The notes: a model not told the origin generated them from the letters alone. A stretch of 64,000 nt of DNA from Enterococcus casseliflavus NBRC 100478 (GCF_001544095.1 NZ_BCPT01000001.1:310001-374000); one strand, 5' to 3'; counted from the stretch's first letter, positions 26,257 to 35,396 are shown. Made by a program: numbers and translations.

Positions 26257-27300
26257 TCACTCTTTCATTTTCGGATCAAAGGCATCACGCAAACCGTCTG
26301 CCAGCAAGTTGAACCCAATCATAATCACAGACAAGGTCACAGCAGGTACCCACATTTGGTAAGGCAGGAACAAGAAGGTTTTGTAGCCATCGCTTAGTAA
26401 CATCCCTAAAGATGCTGAAGGTGGTTTTAATCCTAGCCCAATAAAGCTTAGGAAGGCCTCGAAGAAAATCGCCGAGGGAATACTGAACATCATTTGTACG
26501 ATGATCACGCTGGAAATATTCGGTAATACGTGTTTCATCGCAATCTTGAGGCGACTTTCACCCAGCGTCGTTGCGGCTAAAACGAATTCTTGATCTTTTA
26601 GTTTCATCGTTTGGGCCCGTACGATCCGCGCCATTGGAATCCAGTTAGTGATCGCCATTGCTGCCACGATCGAGAAGATCCCAGGTTCAAAAACCACCAG
26701 CATCAAGATCATTACCACTAAGTTGGGAATACCAGATAAGATTTCTAGGAAACGCTGCATCACATTATCGATCCGTCCACCTAAAAGACCAGAGATCAAG
26801 CCATAGGTTACACCAAAGATGATATCTAGCATCGCTGCGATAAACGCAATCAATAAGGAGATACGTGTCCCTACGAATAGACGACTCAATAAGTCACGAC
26901 CTAATCCATCCGTTCCTAAAAGGAAATACGTCCCGTCAGGAACATTGGCAGCTGCATACTTATCTACTAGCTCGCCTCCCACCATCGCATAGCCGTTTAA
27001 GCCATTGATGTTGATACCGGGAATTTTCGGTGGCAGATTTGTAAAGGTTACATTTTGCGCGGTTGGATCATGTGGCGAGACAAAAATCGTAATGATTGAG
27101 ATCGCGATAATGATCAGCAGCAAAATGATTGAGAAAACAGCGGCTTTGTTCTTTTTCAAACGACGCCATGAATCTTGGAAAAACGTTAATGAAGGGGTTG
27201 CGATCGCTTCACGCTCTTCATTGGTATTTTTTTGTAACGGTTGAAATTTGGCTGCATCGATGGCAGCAACATCATTTGCTGTGTAAGGTTTCTCTGCCAT
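26257..27300 (-). CDS. oppC: Oligopeptide ABC transporter permease OppC
   Basis: 347 residues. A long cytoplasmic N-terminus (about 60 residues) precedes six membrane helices. The EAA loop reads AATTLGESRLKIAMKHVLPN. The start overlaps the oppB stop as TAATG. Forms the peptide channel with OppB. Confidence 0.94.
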   Translation of the reverse strand: MAEKPYTANDVAAIDAAKFQPLQKNTNEEREAIATPSLTFFQDSWRRLKKNKAAVFSIILLLIIIAISIITIFVSPHDPTAQNVTFTNLPPKIPGININGLNGYAMVGGELVDKYAAANVPDGTYFLLGTDGLGRDLLSRLFVGTRISLLIAFIAAMLDIIFGVTYGLISGLLGGRIDNVMQRFLEILSGIPNLVVMILMLVVFEPGIFSIVAAMAITNWIPMARIVRAQTMKLKDQEFVLAATTLGESRLKIAMKHVLPNISSVIIVQMMFSIPSAIFFEAFLSFIGLGLKPPSASLGMLLSDGYKTFLFLPYQMWVPAVTLSVIMIGFNLLADGLRDAFDPKMKE

Positions 27301-28241
27301 TAGCCACGACTCCCTTCTGAAACTCGGATCCGCGGATCAACGATTCCATATAAAATATCAACAACAAGAATAACAAAGACCAACATCGCGGAATAAAGAA
27401 TTGTTACCGCCATGATCGTTGGATAGTCATTGGTCATGATTGATTTTACGAACTGTTCACCGATACCTGGGATCGCAAAAATATTTTCTACGACAAGAGA
27501 ACCCGTCATCAAACCGACAGCTAGCGGTCCTAACAGCGTCAATAACGGAATCAAACTATTTCGCAAACCATGCTTGAAGGCAATTTCCCAGCGGCTCAAC
27601 CCTTTTGCTCGTGCCAACTCGACATAATCACTATGCAGCACTTCCACCATCTCGGTTCGAATAAACCTGGCGGAATCCGCTAACGGCGACATCGCCAAGG
27701 CGACGGTCGGTAGGATCGTGCTGGCAAAGGTCTCCCACTTAGCAATCGGTAAGATCCCTAGTTTGATGGCAAAAATGTATTGCAGCAACACGGCAAAGAC
27801 AAAGTTAGGGATCGAACGTCCTAAGATCGCCACTAAGGTAGACGTTGTATCGATCCAAGTATTTTGCTTCATCGCTGAGATCGTTCCTAAAATGATCCCA
27901 AAGAACGTACCAAAGATGATCGCTTGTAGTCCTAGTTGCAGTGAAGGTCCGATTCTTCCTGATAATAAATTCGCAACTGGCTGGTTTTTAAATTGGAAAG
28001 AGATCCCAAAGTCACCTTTTAGTAAATTGGTCAAATAAAGCCAATATTGGGTAATGATCGGTTTGTCCAATCCTGCTTGCTCATTTAGCAAGGCAATTTG
28101 TTCTGGACTTAATTTTTCAGCATTCGTATATGGTGTTCCTGGCAAAAATTGCATCAAGAAAAAGGTGATCGTGGCAATCAGCCATAATGTTAAGACCATG
28201 TAGAACACTCGTTTCAATAAATATTTCAAAAAGCTGTTCAC
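27300..28241 (-). CDS. oppB: Oligopeptide ABC transporter permease OppB
   Basis: 313 residues with six membrane helices; GTG start at 28241 with an AAGGGGG site. The EAA loop is ARAKGLSRWEIAFKHGLRNS, typical of peptide permeases. First gene of oppBCDF-tldR, transcribed from the promoter region at 28260-28289 and separated from oppA by a convergently oriented DUF3899 gene, so oppA and oppBCDF are separate units here. Confidence 0.95.
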   Translation of the reverse strand: MNSFLKYLLKRVFYMVLTLWLIATITFFLMQFLPGTPYTNAEKLSPEQIALLNEQAGLDKPIITQYWLYLTNLLKGDFGISFQFKNQPVANLLSGRIGPSLQLGLQAIIFGTFFGIILGTISAMKQNTWIDTTSTLVAILGRSIPNFVFAVLLQYIFAIKLGILPIAKWETFASTILPTVALAMSPLADSARFIRTEMVEVLHSDYVELARAKGLSRWEIAFKHGLRNSLIPLLTLLGPLAVGLMTGSLVVENIFAIPGIGEQFVKSIMTNDYPTIMAVTILYSAMLVFVILVVDILYGIVDPRIRVSEGSRG

Positions 28242-28259
28242 GCAGTTTCCCCCTTAAGT

Positions 28260-28291
28260 ATTTTGACTTCTATTCAATAATTATGTAAATT
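28260..28291. promoter_or_regulatory. Divergent oppB and DUF3899 promoters with a guide-like target
   Basis: Plus strand: TTGACT (28263-28268), 17 bp, TAAATT (28286-28291), serving DUF3899. Minus strand: TTTACA (28284-28289), 18 bp, CAAAAT (28260-28265), serving oppB. The spacer shared by both holds TTCAATAATTATG (28273-28285), which differs by one base from the end of the tldR scaffold plus guide (TTCAC followed by TAATTATG). A nuclease-dead TnpB bound here would block both promoters. The overlap is seen directly; the function is inferred. Confidence 0.5.
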
Positions 28292-28325
28292 AACATAGTA
28301 CGAATCATTAAAAAGGAGTCAGATC

Positions 28326-28661
28326 ATGAAAATAAAAAAAAGTAGTGGGCTCATACCCCTCCTATGCCTCGCAATTTCTGGCGGATGGTTAGCCATAAAA
28401 AATGAATTTTCCATAGCAGCTCTTTCAGATGCCCTTTTCTTGTGGGCGCTGTTCTTTTTGATCATTGGCGGTTTTTTATGGGTATTTGCTTCTGGTTTCT
28501 TTGACCATTTTCAATACTCCATGAAGAAAGCTTTTTCCAAAAATAAAACAGATTATCTGAAATTATCCCAAGTCGGCAAACAGAGCTACGCCTTTTGGTT
28601 ATGGCCTGGTGTCTTCTTGTTATTCCTTTCATTGCTCTTTTTAATGATTGCTACTAGTTAA
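28326..28661 (+). CDS. DUF3899 family membrane protein
   Basis: 111 residues with three membrane segments (about 8-25, 37-60 and 90-109); LIIGGFLWVFASGFFDHFQY and the following basic loop are typical of the DUF3899 family. Function unknown. It lies between oppA and oppB on the opposite strand, with its promoter overlapping that of oppB, an arrangement that may link its expression to the opp genes. ATG at 28326 after AAAAAGGAG. Confidence 0.8.
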   Translation: MKIKKSSGLIPLLCLAISGGWLAIKNEFSIAALSDALFLWALFFLIIGGFLWVFASGFFDHFQYSMKKAFSKNKTDYLKLSQVGKQSYAFWLWPGVFLLFLSLLFLMIATS

Positions 28662-28699
28662 TTTCATTCTTATAGTTTTACTCATTGAAATGAGAAGCA

Positions 28700-28735
28700 A
28701 AAGGCTGAGACAAGAAATTGTCCCAGCCTTTTCTT
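28700..28735. terminator. Bidirectional terminator between DUF3899 and oppA
   Basis: An imperfect stem of AAAGGCTGAGACA with TGTCCCAGCCTTTT, T-rich on both strands (plus TTTTCTTC, minus TTTTGCTTC), placed between the convergent DUF3899 and oppA stop codons. Confidence 0.8.
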
Positions 28736-28761
28736 CGGCATTTCAAGTCAACTACTCGTGA

Positions 28762-30423
28762 TTATTCGATTGATGTCCACTTGTAGTCGTATTGTGCGCC
28801 CGCTGCGTGAGCAACAACACCTTTGACTTTTGTTGCACGTAAGTGTGCTTCCGCTTTTTGATAAACTGGAATGACACCTTGTTCATTCATAATGATTTTT
28901 TCTGCATTGACTAGATCTTCCCAACGTTTGTCAGGGTCATTGGCATTGGTCGTACCCGCTGCTTCAACTGCTGCATCGTATTCTTCGTTGCTCCATTGTC
29001 CACGGTTGTATGAGTTGCCTGTCGTAAACAAGTCAGTAAAGCTACTTGCATCGGCATAGTCAGCACCCCAACCGCCCATTACTGTATCAAAATCACCAGC
29101 GTTTGAACGATCCAAACGAACAGAGAATGGTACTGGACTTAACGTGACTTTCACACCGTCCAATGTTTTTTCGATCGTATCTTGCAAGTACTCAATGATT
29201 TTCTTCGTTGAGTCTGTATCAGAAGCTAAGATATCAAATTCTAATGAATCAATCCCTAATTCTTCTTTGGCTTTTTCCCAATGTTCTTTGGCTTGCTCTT
29301 CATTGTATTCAATGACGCTGCCAGCTGCTTCCGTGAAGTCCGTATGATCGCCAGGGCTGAAGGTCATACCTTCTGGTACCAACCCAGTTGAAGCAATCGA
29401 ACCATCCCCTAAGATCGATGTCACTAAGGCATCACGGTCGATCGCATAAGAGATCGCTTTACGTAAGTTTTCGTTACGGAAAGGTGAATCTTCATCACGT
29501 TGGTTCAATTCTAGGTAAGAAGTCGTTGCTTCTGGTTGAGAAACGAAGGCTTCATCGTTAGCCATTTGTTGCGCTAATTCACCTGTTAGGATGACATCAT
29601 CTGCTTGACCATCTTGGAAAAGGTTCAAGGCAGTTGAGGATTCTTTCACGACGCTTACGTTGATCGTTTGTAATTTAACAGTATCTTTGTCCCAATATTG
29701 GTCGTTCTTTTCATAAGCCCATTCCGTATCCGTTCCTGGTCCATCAAATCCTGTCAAGACAAACGGTCCATTATAGACAGCATTGTCGCTGGTTGACGCA
29801 TATTGATCGCCATTTTCTTCTACCACTTTTTGATTTTGTGGGAAGAAGGATGGGAATGCTAATAAGTAATCAAAGTAAGGTGTTGCTTTTGCCAGGGTGA
29901 TTTCTAATTCATAATCCCCCACTGCTTTGATGCCTAGCTCTGATGGATCCGTATCGCCTGCTGTGATGGCATCTGCGTTCTTAACTGGTGAAAATAGATA
30001 CGCGTATTCTGATGCTGTTTCAGGTTTGACTGTCCGTTGCCAGCCATAGACATAATCCGCTGCTGTAACAGGGTCACCATTTGACCATTTCGCATCTTCA
30101 CGTAATTTGATCTTGTAAGTCAGTCCATCCTCGCTGACTTCAGCTGCTTCAGCTGCTCCAGCAGGTTGTGGTGTGCTGTCAGCATCCAAACGATACAGTC
30201 CTTCATATACATTGTTCAATGCACTGAAGCTGATCGTATCGGTTGCTAATGAAAGATCCGCACTTGGCATTTCTTGTGAAACCACTACGTTAAACACTTG
30301 TTCTGCACTGCTGTCGCCGCTTGCTGCTGTGTCATTGCTTGAACTACTTGTTCCGCCCGTTGTACAACCGGCTAACGCCACGCCACACACAGCCACTAAA
30401 CCATAGGCCCATTTATTCTTCAT
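28762..30423 (-). CDS. oppA: Oligopeptide-binding lipoprotein OppA
   Basis: 553 residues. Signal peptide with lipobox LAGC (Cys20), Ser/Asp-rich linker, then a family 5 solute-binding domain: LREDAKWSNGDPVTAADYVYGWQRTVKPE and ENLRKAISYAIDRDAL are hallmark segments. It binds extracellular peptides and passes them to OppBC. It has its own promoter, with a CodY-like box in the leader, and ends at the hairpin at 28700, so it is a separate transcription unit from oppBCDF. Confidence 0.94.
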   Translation of the reverse strand: MKNKWAYGLVAVCGVALAGCTTGGTSSSSNDTAASGDSSAEQVFNVVVSQEMPSADLSLATDTISFSALNNVYEGLYRLDADSTPQPAGAAEAAEVSEDGLTYKIKLREDAKWSNGDPVTAADYVYGWQRTVKPETASEYAYLFSPVKNADAITAGDTDPSELGIKAVGDYELEITLAKATPYFDYLLAFPSFFPQNQKVVEENGDQYASTSDNAVYNGPFVLTGFDGPGTDTEWAYEKNDQYWDKDTVKLQTINVSVVKESSTALNLFQDGQADDVILTGELAQQMANDEAFVSQPEATTSYLELNQRDEDSPFRNENLRKAISYAIDRDALVTSILGDGSIASTGLVPEGMTFSPGDHTDFTEAAGSVIEYNEEQAKEHWEKAKEELGIDSLEFDILASDTDSTKKIIEYLQDTIEKTLDGVKVTLSPVPFSVRLDRSNAGDFDTVMGGWGADYADASSFTDLFTTGNSYNRGQWSNEEYDAAVEAAGTTNANDPDKRWEDLVNAEKIIMNEQGVIPVYQKAEAHLRATKVKGVVAHAAGAQYDYKWTSIE

Positions 30424-30447
30424 CCTGTCCTACCCCTTAATTGAATT

Positions 30448-30462
30448 AATTTTCAGAATAAT
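30448..30462. promoter_or_regulatory. CodY-like box in the oppA leader
   Basis: AATTTTCAGAATAAT matches the CodY consensus (AATTTTCWGAAAATT) at 13 of 15 positions. It lies 20-30 nt downstream of the predicted oppA transcription start, where CodY would act as a roadblock. CodY control of opp genes is established in related lactic acid bacteria. Confidence 0.6.
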
Positions 30463-30487
30463 CATGCGATTTCTGAAGTTAGATAAG

Positions 30488-30516
30488 ATTTTAATTAATA
30501 ATTATTAAAAAAGCAA
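30488..30516 (-). promoter_or_regulatory. oppA promoter containing a TAM-like/guide-like match
   Basis: Minus strand TTGCTT (30511-30516), exactly 17 bp, TAAAAT (30488-30493). Inside the spacer, 30509-30498 reads TTTAA followed by TAATTAT. TTTAA is, as I recall, the target-adjacent motif of enterococcal TnpB/TldR relatives, and TAATTAT equals the first 7 nt of the candidate guide. Matching beyond position 7 is poor, and the region is AT-rich. Confidence 0.55.
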
Positions 30517-30777
30517 TCCTTTTTTCGATAAAAAACACCTCTGACAGAAAGTTTTCTTGGTATTTACTTACCTTACTCTCATCAAACATTCGTTAAATGC
30601 TATTTTTCCTTTCTTTATTTATAAGAAACAAAGCAAAAAAAATAATAAAAAAACATGGTTAAATGTAAATTACATTCGTTTTCTGTCTTTCTTTTTCATT
30701 TGATCCGTCAAAATGAGAAATGTCTGATAGAAGGGTAAACATACAGAAATCGCCAATGATTTTTATCAAAACAGGCC
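30517..30777. other. AT-rich region upstream of oppA with an inverted repeat
   Basis: No gene seen. AATGTAA and TTACATT (30662-30676) form a perfect 7-bp inverted repeat with a 1-bp centre, about 150 bp upstream of the oppA promoter, a possible distal operator. The remainder is AT-rich without coding potential. Confidence 0.35.
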
Positions 30778-30814
30778 AAAAAAAGACCTGATCGCATGCT
30801 TGCTGATCAGGTCT
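30778..30814 (-). terminator. Terminator of the pcp operon
   Basis: Arms AGACCTGATC (30784-30793) and GATCAGGTCT (30805-30814) form a strong stem followed on the minus strand by seven Ts (30778-30784), 50 bp after the pcp stop. Confidence 0.92.
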
Positions 30815-30864
30815 TCTCGCCTTAAAGACGATTGTTGCACCCCCGAAAGGATGTCCTTCAATGA

Positions 30865-31512
30865 TTAATGGATCGCGCCGCCAATTGCTTTTAGATCTTC
30901 TTTGTCGGCATAATCAACGATGGCTTCCACCGCTGCAGTCAATCCTTTGGCAATGTCTTCGATGCTCATTGCAGGCTGTCCTGCTTTATCGACGACTTGC
31001 TGAGGAATAAACGGCACGTGGATAAAACCGCCCTTCATTTCAGGGTATTTTGTATCGATCATGTATTGTACTTGATACATGATGTGGTTGCAGACGAAGG
31101 TTCCAGCAGTATTAGAAACGGCTGCAGGTATTCCTGCTTTTTTCATGTTTTCTACCATTGCTTTGATCGGCAGTTGTGTGAAGTAAGCAGGCTTCCCTTC
31201 TGTTTGGATCGCTTCATCGACGGGTTGATTGCCTTCGTTATCAGGAATCCGGGCATCATCCACATTGATCGCCACTCGTTCTGGTGAGATGGCAAACCGT
31301 CCACCCGCTTGGCCAATGTTTAAAACGACATCTGGGTGGATCTCTTCAATTTTCTCTGCGACGATCGCTGCTGATTTCCCAAATACAGTGGGGATCTCTG
31401 CTTTCACGATCTGTGCACCATGAATTGTATCTGGCAGTAATTTCACTGCTTCTAAGGCAGGATTGATTGCTTCTCCGCCAAATGGATCAAATCCAGTAAT
31501 TAATAGTTTCAT
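30865..31512 (-). CDS. pcp: Pyrrolidone-carboxylate peptidase
   Basis: 215 residues from [13 protein letters not shown]; ATGs three and two codons upstream lie too close to the GGGAAGG site. The C15 peptidase triad is visible: Glu in [11 protein letters not shown], Cys in [13 protein letters not shown], His in [10 protein letters not shown]. It removes N-terminal pyroglutamate from peptides in the cytoplasm, which fits a peptide-importing organism. It is the last gene of a three-gene operon with two membrane proteins that probably handle the released 5-oxoproline or a related compound. Confidence 0.95.
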   Translation of the reverse strand: MKLLITGFDPFGGEAINPALEAVKLLPDTIHGAQIVKAEIPTVFGKSAAIVAEKIEEIHPDVVLNIGQAGGRFAISPERVAINVDDARIPDNEGNQPVDEAIQTEGKPAYFTQLPIKAMVENMKKAGIPAAVSNTAGTFVCNHIMYQVQYMIDTKYPEMKGGFIHVPFIPQQVVDKAGQPAMSIEDIAKGLTAAVEAIVDYADKEDLKAIGGAIH

Positions 31513-31542
31513 TTCCATCATCCTTCCCTCTTTGTTTTACCA

Positions 31543-32463
31543 CTAAAATGCCCAAAAGTACATTAAAGCGATGTGGATCACTAACAATAATAAAGCAATT
31601 GGGGCTTGTGCTTTAATGACACCATTGGGGTCTTTCATCTCTAACAAGGCCACTGGCAGTGCATTGAAATTGGCTGCCATCGGAGTCAGCAATGTGCCAC
31701 AAAAACCAGCGGTCATTGCCAATGCACCAGCAACGACTGGGTCGCCGCCTTGCGCCATCACAAAAGGTACACCGATGCCTGCAGTAATAACGGTAAATGC
31801 CGCAAAACCATTTCCCATAATCATAGTAAAGATCATCATTCCTAAACAGTAAGCCACGACACCGATAAAACGATTGCCTTCTGGCACGACACCAGAGATT
31901 CCTTGAGAAATCACATCACCGACACCAGCAGCGTTAAAAATGACACCTAATGCTGCTAATAACTGCGGCAAGATACCGGCAGTTCCGACTTGACGAAGCA
32001 TCCGATCGGAATCGTCTAGCACTGTTTTTGGTTTAGCGGAAGTCAGCACGACTGCCAACAAGAGTGCTAAGATCGATGCGATCCCGATCCCAACTTGGCC
32101 CCCTAATGGCGTATAAGAAATCACTACAGCGATCAATGCTAAACTGATACATGGCACGAAGATCGTACTACCGATCCGTTTAGCCGATGCTTCTGCTTTT
32201 TCATCATCCACGTCCACGATTTTACCAATCTGCACTTGTTTGAAGAAGGTCAAACAGCCCATCAAAACGATCAAAATCCCGTCCACAAGATACGGCAAGA
32301 AATTTCCGAAAGCAAAGACGATCCCTAGCAGTAACCAAAAGGCAGAGGTGCCTAATCGTGTAGGGTGGTCTGCTTCACGAAAAACCCGTACAGCCGTCAT
32401 GATCGACAGCAATCCGATCAAGATATAAAAGAATTCCAGTAATCCGTTAACGATTCCTTCCAT
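31543..32463 (-). CDS. DUF979 family membrane protein
   Basis: 306 residues, about nine hydrophobic segments; GNGFAAFTVITAGIGVPFVM and LTPMAANFNALPVALLEMKDPNGVIKAQ are family features. DUF979 and DUF969 proteins occur together next to pcp in many Firmicutes and are presumed to form a transporter of unknown substrate. The start ATG follows the DUF969 stop directly (TAGATG). Confidence 0.85.
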   Translation of the reverse strand: MEGIVNGLLEFFYILIGLLSIMTAVRVFREADHPTRLGTSAFWLLLGIVFAFGNFLPYLVDGILIVLMGCLTFFKQVQIGKIVDVDDEKAEASAKRIGSTIFVPCISLALIAVVISYTPLGGQVGIGIASILALLLAVVLTSAKPKTVLDDSDRMLRQVGTAGILPQLLAALGVIFNAAGVGDVISQGISGVVPEGNRFIGVVAYCLGMMIFTMIMGNGFAAFTVITAGIGVPFVMAQGGDPVVAGALAMTAGFCGTLLTPMAANFNALPVALLEMKDPNGVIKAQAPIALLLLVIHIALMYFWAF

Positions 32464-33147
32464 CTATTTGTCCTCCTTCTTGCCATATTTTTTTGCTAAT
32501 TTACGATCAAAGAGCAAGTTCGACAATGTAGCAATGACTAAGACGATCAATGCGATCGGCAATGAGGCTTGCGCGATCGAACTAGCTGCCACATCGTAGC
32601 CAAGAGATTGCAATGTTCCTACGATCAATAGCACACCAGAAGCAGCCACAAAGGTATTTTGCGCAAAGAAATTCCCGAAGTTTTCGTTAGCGGCAGCCCG
32701 AGCTTTGATTTTTTCCTGATCTTTTTCATCCAGTTCCCCAAATTTGTTTTCCCCAGCAGCTTGCGCCATCGGGTTAACGATCGGGCGGATAAATTGTGTA
32801 TGTCCTTGGATCCGAATAGAGAAAAAGCCAGCAAGTTCTCGAATAAACAAGTACAAGCTCAAGAACTTCCCTGGTGTTAAGCCTTTGATCTTTTCAATCA
32901 ATATGACTGCTTGCTGCTTCAAGCCAAAACGTTCTGACAAGCCGACCATCGGTAGTGTCAGTAAGAACAGTGTAACGAGTCGATTATTGACAAACGCTTC
33001 TCCTAACATTGTTAAAAAATCAACAACAGAAATCCCCGACACAAGCGCGGTGACAAAACCAGCAACGATTACGACAGCAATAGTATCTAGCTTCAGCAAA
33101 AAGCCGACTAAAATAACTAGAATACCAATTAATTTAATCCATTCCAT
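32464..33147 (-). CDS. DUF969 family membrane protein
   Basis: 227 residues starting MEWIKLIGILVILVGF at 33147 with an AAAGGATG site; the TTG one codon upstream is unlikely. Hydrophobic throughout, with a soluble loop MAQAAGENKFGELDEKDQEKI near residue 125 (conserved in the family). First gene of the DUF969-DUF979-pcp operon. Function inferred only from its partners. Confidence 0.85.
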   Translation of the reverse strand: MEWIKLIGILVILVGFLLKLDTIAVVIVAGFVTALVSGISVVDFLTMLGEAFVNNRLVTLFLLTLPMVGLSERFGLKQQAVILIEKIKGLTPGKFLSLYLFIRELAGFFSIRIQGHTQFIRPIVNPMAQAAGENKFGELDEKDQEKIKARAAANENFGNFFAQNTFVAASGVLLIVGTLQSLGYDVAASSIAQASLPIALIVLVIATLSNLLFDRKLAKKYGKKEDK

Positions 33148-33194
33148 CAAATCATCCTTTCACGATAAGTTATTTTTAATGGATACCAGCTTTT

Positions 33195-33224
33195 AGTATA
33201 ATCTATTTTTTTCTTGTAAAACAA
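33195..33224 (-). promoter_or_regulatory. Promoter of the DUF969-DUF979-pcp operon
   Basis: TTGTTT (33219-33224), 18-bp spacer, TATACT (33195-33200) on the minus strand, 48 bp before the ATG at 33147. Confidence 0.6.
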
Positions 33225-33296
33225 TGTTTTTTGAATTTTCTTTCGAGGAATACGCTTTCTTTAAGGTGTTTTTTTATTACTTAGATAGTAAATAAC

Positions 33297-33328
33297 AAAA
33301 AGAAGAACTGCGCTTGTGCAGTCCTTCT
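33297..33328 (-). terminator. Terminator of rlmN
   Basis: AGAAGGACTGC pairs with GCAGTTCTTCT (one mismatch) around a 6-nt loop, followed by Ts on the minus strand, 15 bp past the rlmN stop. Confidence 0.85.
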
Positions 33329-33342
33329 TTTGCTTTTTGCAT

Positions 33343-34410
33343 TTAAGAAGCGGAGGCTTCTTTTTTCATTTGTTTGCTTCGCAGCTGTCCGCAAGCTGCG
33401 TCGATATCTGTTCCGTGTTCTTTACGAATCACGCAATTAATGCCGTTTTTCTTTAAAATGTCATAAAAGGCTAACACATCAGCTTTTTTACTTCGAGCGT
33501 ATTGGTCATGCTCACTCACTGGGTTATATGGGATCAAGTTGACGTAGGACAATTTCTTTTTATCCTTCAATAAAGCAGCCAACTGACGGGCATGTTCTGG
33601 CCGGTCATTGACATGATCCAGCATGATGTACTCAAATGTGATCCGACGATTGGTTTTTTCTAAATAATAGTCGACCGCTGCCATCAGCTTTTCAATCGGG
33701 AAACTCCGATTGATCCGCATCATGGAGGTTCTGACTTCGTTATTTGGGGCATGCAGCGAAATCGCTAGGTTCACTTGCAAGCCGTTCTCCGCAAACTCTC
33801 TAATTTTATGCGCTAAGCCGCTGGTTGACACAGTAATATGCCGCGCGCCGATCGCTAAGCCTTTCGGGTCATTGATGATCTGTAAGAAATGCATCACATT
33901 GTCATAGTTATCAAAGGGTTCGCCGATCCCCATGACCACCACGTGAGAGACTCGTTCCCCCTCATTGCGTTCATCAAAATAGTGTTGTACTAACATGATT
34001 TGAGCCACGATCTCGCCTGCCGTTAAGTCTCGTTGCTTCTTTAATAACCCACTGGCACAAAACGTACAGCCGATGTTGCAGCCGACTTGGGTCGTCACAC
34101 AAACGGACATGCCATATTCTTGACGCATCAAGACCGTTTCAATCATGTGATTGTCTGGCAATTGGAATAAATACTTGACGGTTCCGTCACTGGCTTCTTG
34201 TACCACCATCTGTTTCAGGGGATTGATCACAAAGGCTGCCGACAGTTTCTCAATCAAAGGTTTCGGTAGGTTGGTCATTTCTTCAAAGCTGGTTACTCGT
34301 TTTTCATAGAGCCACTCCCACACTTGGTTGGCACGGAATTTCTTTTCTTTTTGTTCAGTTATCCACAAAGATAGATCTGATTTGGTAAGTCCATAAATCG
34401 ATGGGTTCAC
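33343..34410 (-). CDS. rlmN: 23S rRNA (adenine-2503-C2)/tRNA (adenine-37-C2) methyltransferase RlmN
   Basis: 355 residues. The radical-SAM CxxxCxxC motif is [11 protein letters not shown] near 118-126, GxGE is [12 protein letters not shown], and the methyl-carrying C-terminal Cys is in [10 protein letters not shown]. It methylates A2503 of 23S rRNA and A37 of some tRNAs. Start GTG at 34410 (VNPSIYGL) is preferred because AGAGGG lies 6 nt upstream; the frame extends six codons further to a TTG. It does not have the Cfr-specific features. Confidence 0.95.
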   Translation of the reverse strand: MNPSIYGLTKSDLSLWITEQKEKKFRANQVWEWLYEKRVTSFEEMTNLPKPLIEKLSAAFVINPLKQMVVQEASDGTVKYLFQLPDNHMIETVLMRQEYGMSVCVTTQVGCNIGCTFCASGLLKKQRDLTAGEIVAQIMLVQHYFDERNEGERVSHVVVMGIGEPFDNYDNVMHFLQIINDPKGLAIGARHITVSTSGLAHKIREFAENGLQVNLAISLHAPNNEVRTSMMRINRSFPIEKLMAAVDYYLEKTNRRITFEYIMLDHVNDRPEHARQLAALLKDKKKLSYVNLIPYNPVSEHDQYARSKKADVLAFYDILKKNGINCVIRKEHGTDIDAACGQLRSKQMKKEASAS

Positions 34411-34600
34411 TTTTTTCCCTCTTTTCAAACTAGTCGCTACATACTATAACTGAATTCTTTGTGAAAAGCAACCGTACATTGGCTGATCTTCAAAGCATTC
34501 TAGCCCCACGCTTTTGTGGTATTCCTCTTTTTTGAAGATGCTCTTTCTTCCATTCATTGAATCTTTGGCCATAGGAAACCTCTCACAAAGACCTGCATGA

Positions 34601-34666
34601 AAAAAACAAGCAGTGACAGAACCTGCTCCGATGTACGAAACAAAGCGGCTCTTTCCTGCTTGTTTT
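34601..34666 (-). terminator. Probable terminator of the acpS-alr-mazF cluster
   Basis: AAAACAAGCAG and CTGCTTGTTTT (arms 34656-34666 and 34603-34613 on the minus strand) enclose a 42-nt loop and are followed by Ts. It lies 45 bp beyond the small membrane protein gene. The loop is long, so strength is uncertain. Confidence 0.55.
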
Positions 34667-34710
34667 CATGAGGGGGCTGTTTCCTCGTGCGCGTTACTTT
34701 CATTACATGA

Positions 34711-35007
34711 TCACATTTCAAAAGAAAGCACTCTGCCTTCTTTGGCGGTCAACATGCCCCGTTGCGGCGGCTGCAGTTGCAAATAAAGTTGTAGCGACAT
34801 TTCTAGTATCAGCTCTTTGTCTCCCTGCTGAAAAACGCCGTAATAATGTGTCTGTTCCCGCTTTTCTTCATATGTATGACTCACAAGATAATATCCTTGT
34901 TCCATGGTTTCGTTGCGCTTTTTTGTTTCTGAAAGAAAACGGCTAATATGTTTATACGTAAAGAAACTCAATAAAATGACAACTGCTATTAATACTACAT
35001 ACCCCAT
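34711..35007 (-). CDS. Small single-pass membrane protein, DUF2500-like
   Basis: 98 residues. One N-terminal membrane helix (VVLIAVVILLSFFTYK, residues 4-20), then a charged stretch and a small beta domain ending QRGMLTAKEGRVLSFEM, which resembles DUF2500 (YhhM-like) proteins. Function unknown. It follows mazF by 8 bp and probably shares its transcript. Confidence 0.6.
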   Translation of the reverse strand: MGYVVLIAVVILLSFFTYKHISRFLSETKKRNETMEQGYYLVSHTYEEKREQTHYYGVFQQGDKELILEMSLQLYLQLQPPQRGMLTAKEGRVLSFEM

Positions 35008-35015
35008 TGACAGAT

Positions 35016-35387
35016 TTACACCTCGATCGTTGATGTGGCAAAAGTCGGCTCAACACCAATACTGATCATCAAGGCAGCATCGACTTCACACATCACTTTA
35101 TCATCTAAGTGACAAACCTTTTCTTTCAAACGGCTTTTGTCGATCGTGCGAATCTGTTCCATCAAAATGACGGAGTCTTTGCCAATCCCTGTGCAAGAAG
35201 CGGAAATCCCAATATGCGTTGGTAATTTCGGCTTCGCCATTTTTGCCGTGATCGCCGCAATGATCACAGTGGGACTGAAGTGATTCCCCAAGTCATTTTG
35301 AATGATCAAGACCGGACGTATCCCGCCTTGCTCCGATCCAACCACTGGTGAAAGATCGGCAAAATAAATATCTCCCCTTTTTACCAT
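35016..35387 (-). CDS. mazF: MazF/PemK-family endoribonuclease
   Basis: 123 residues. [31 protein letters not shown] is the classic MazF/EndoA N-terminus with catalytic Arg, and [15 protein letters not shown] completes the active-site sheet. Such enzymes cut mRNA at short motifs. In Bacillus an antitoxin gene lies between alr and the toxin; here alr ends 9 bp upstream and there is no room for one. It is therefore either an orphan toxin with a remote antitoxin or a tamed enzyme. Confidence 0.9.
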   Translation of the reverse strand: MVKRGDIYFADLSPVVGSEQGGIRPVLIIQNDLGNHFSPTVIIAAITAKMAKPKLPTHIGISASCTGIGKDSVILMEQIRTIDKSRLKEKVCHLDDKVMCEVDAALMISIGVEPTFATSTIEV

Positions 35388-35396
35388 AGGACCACC

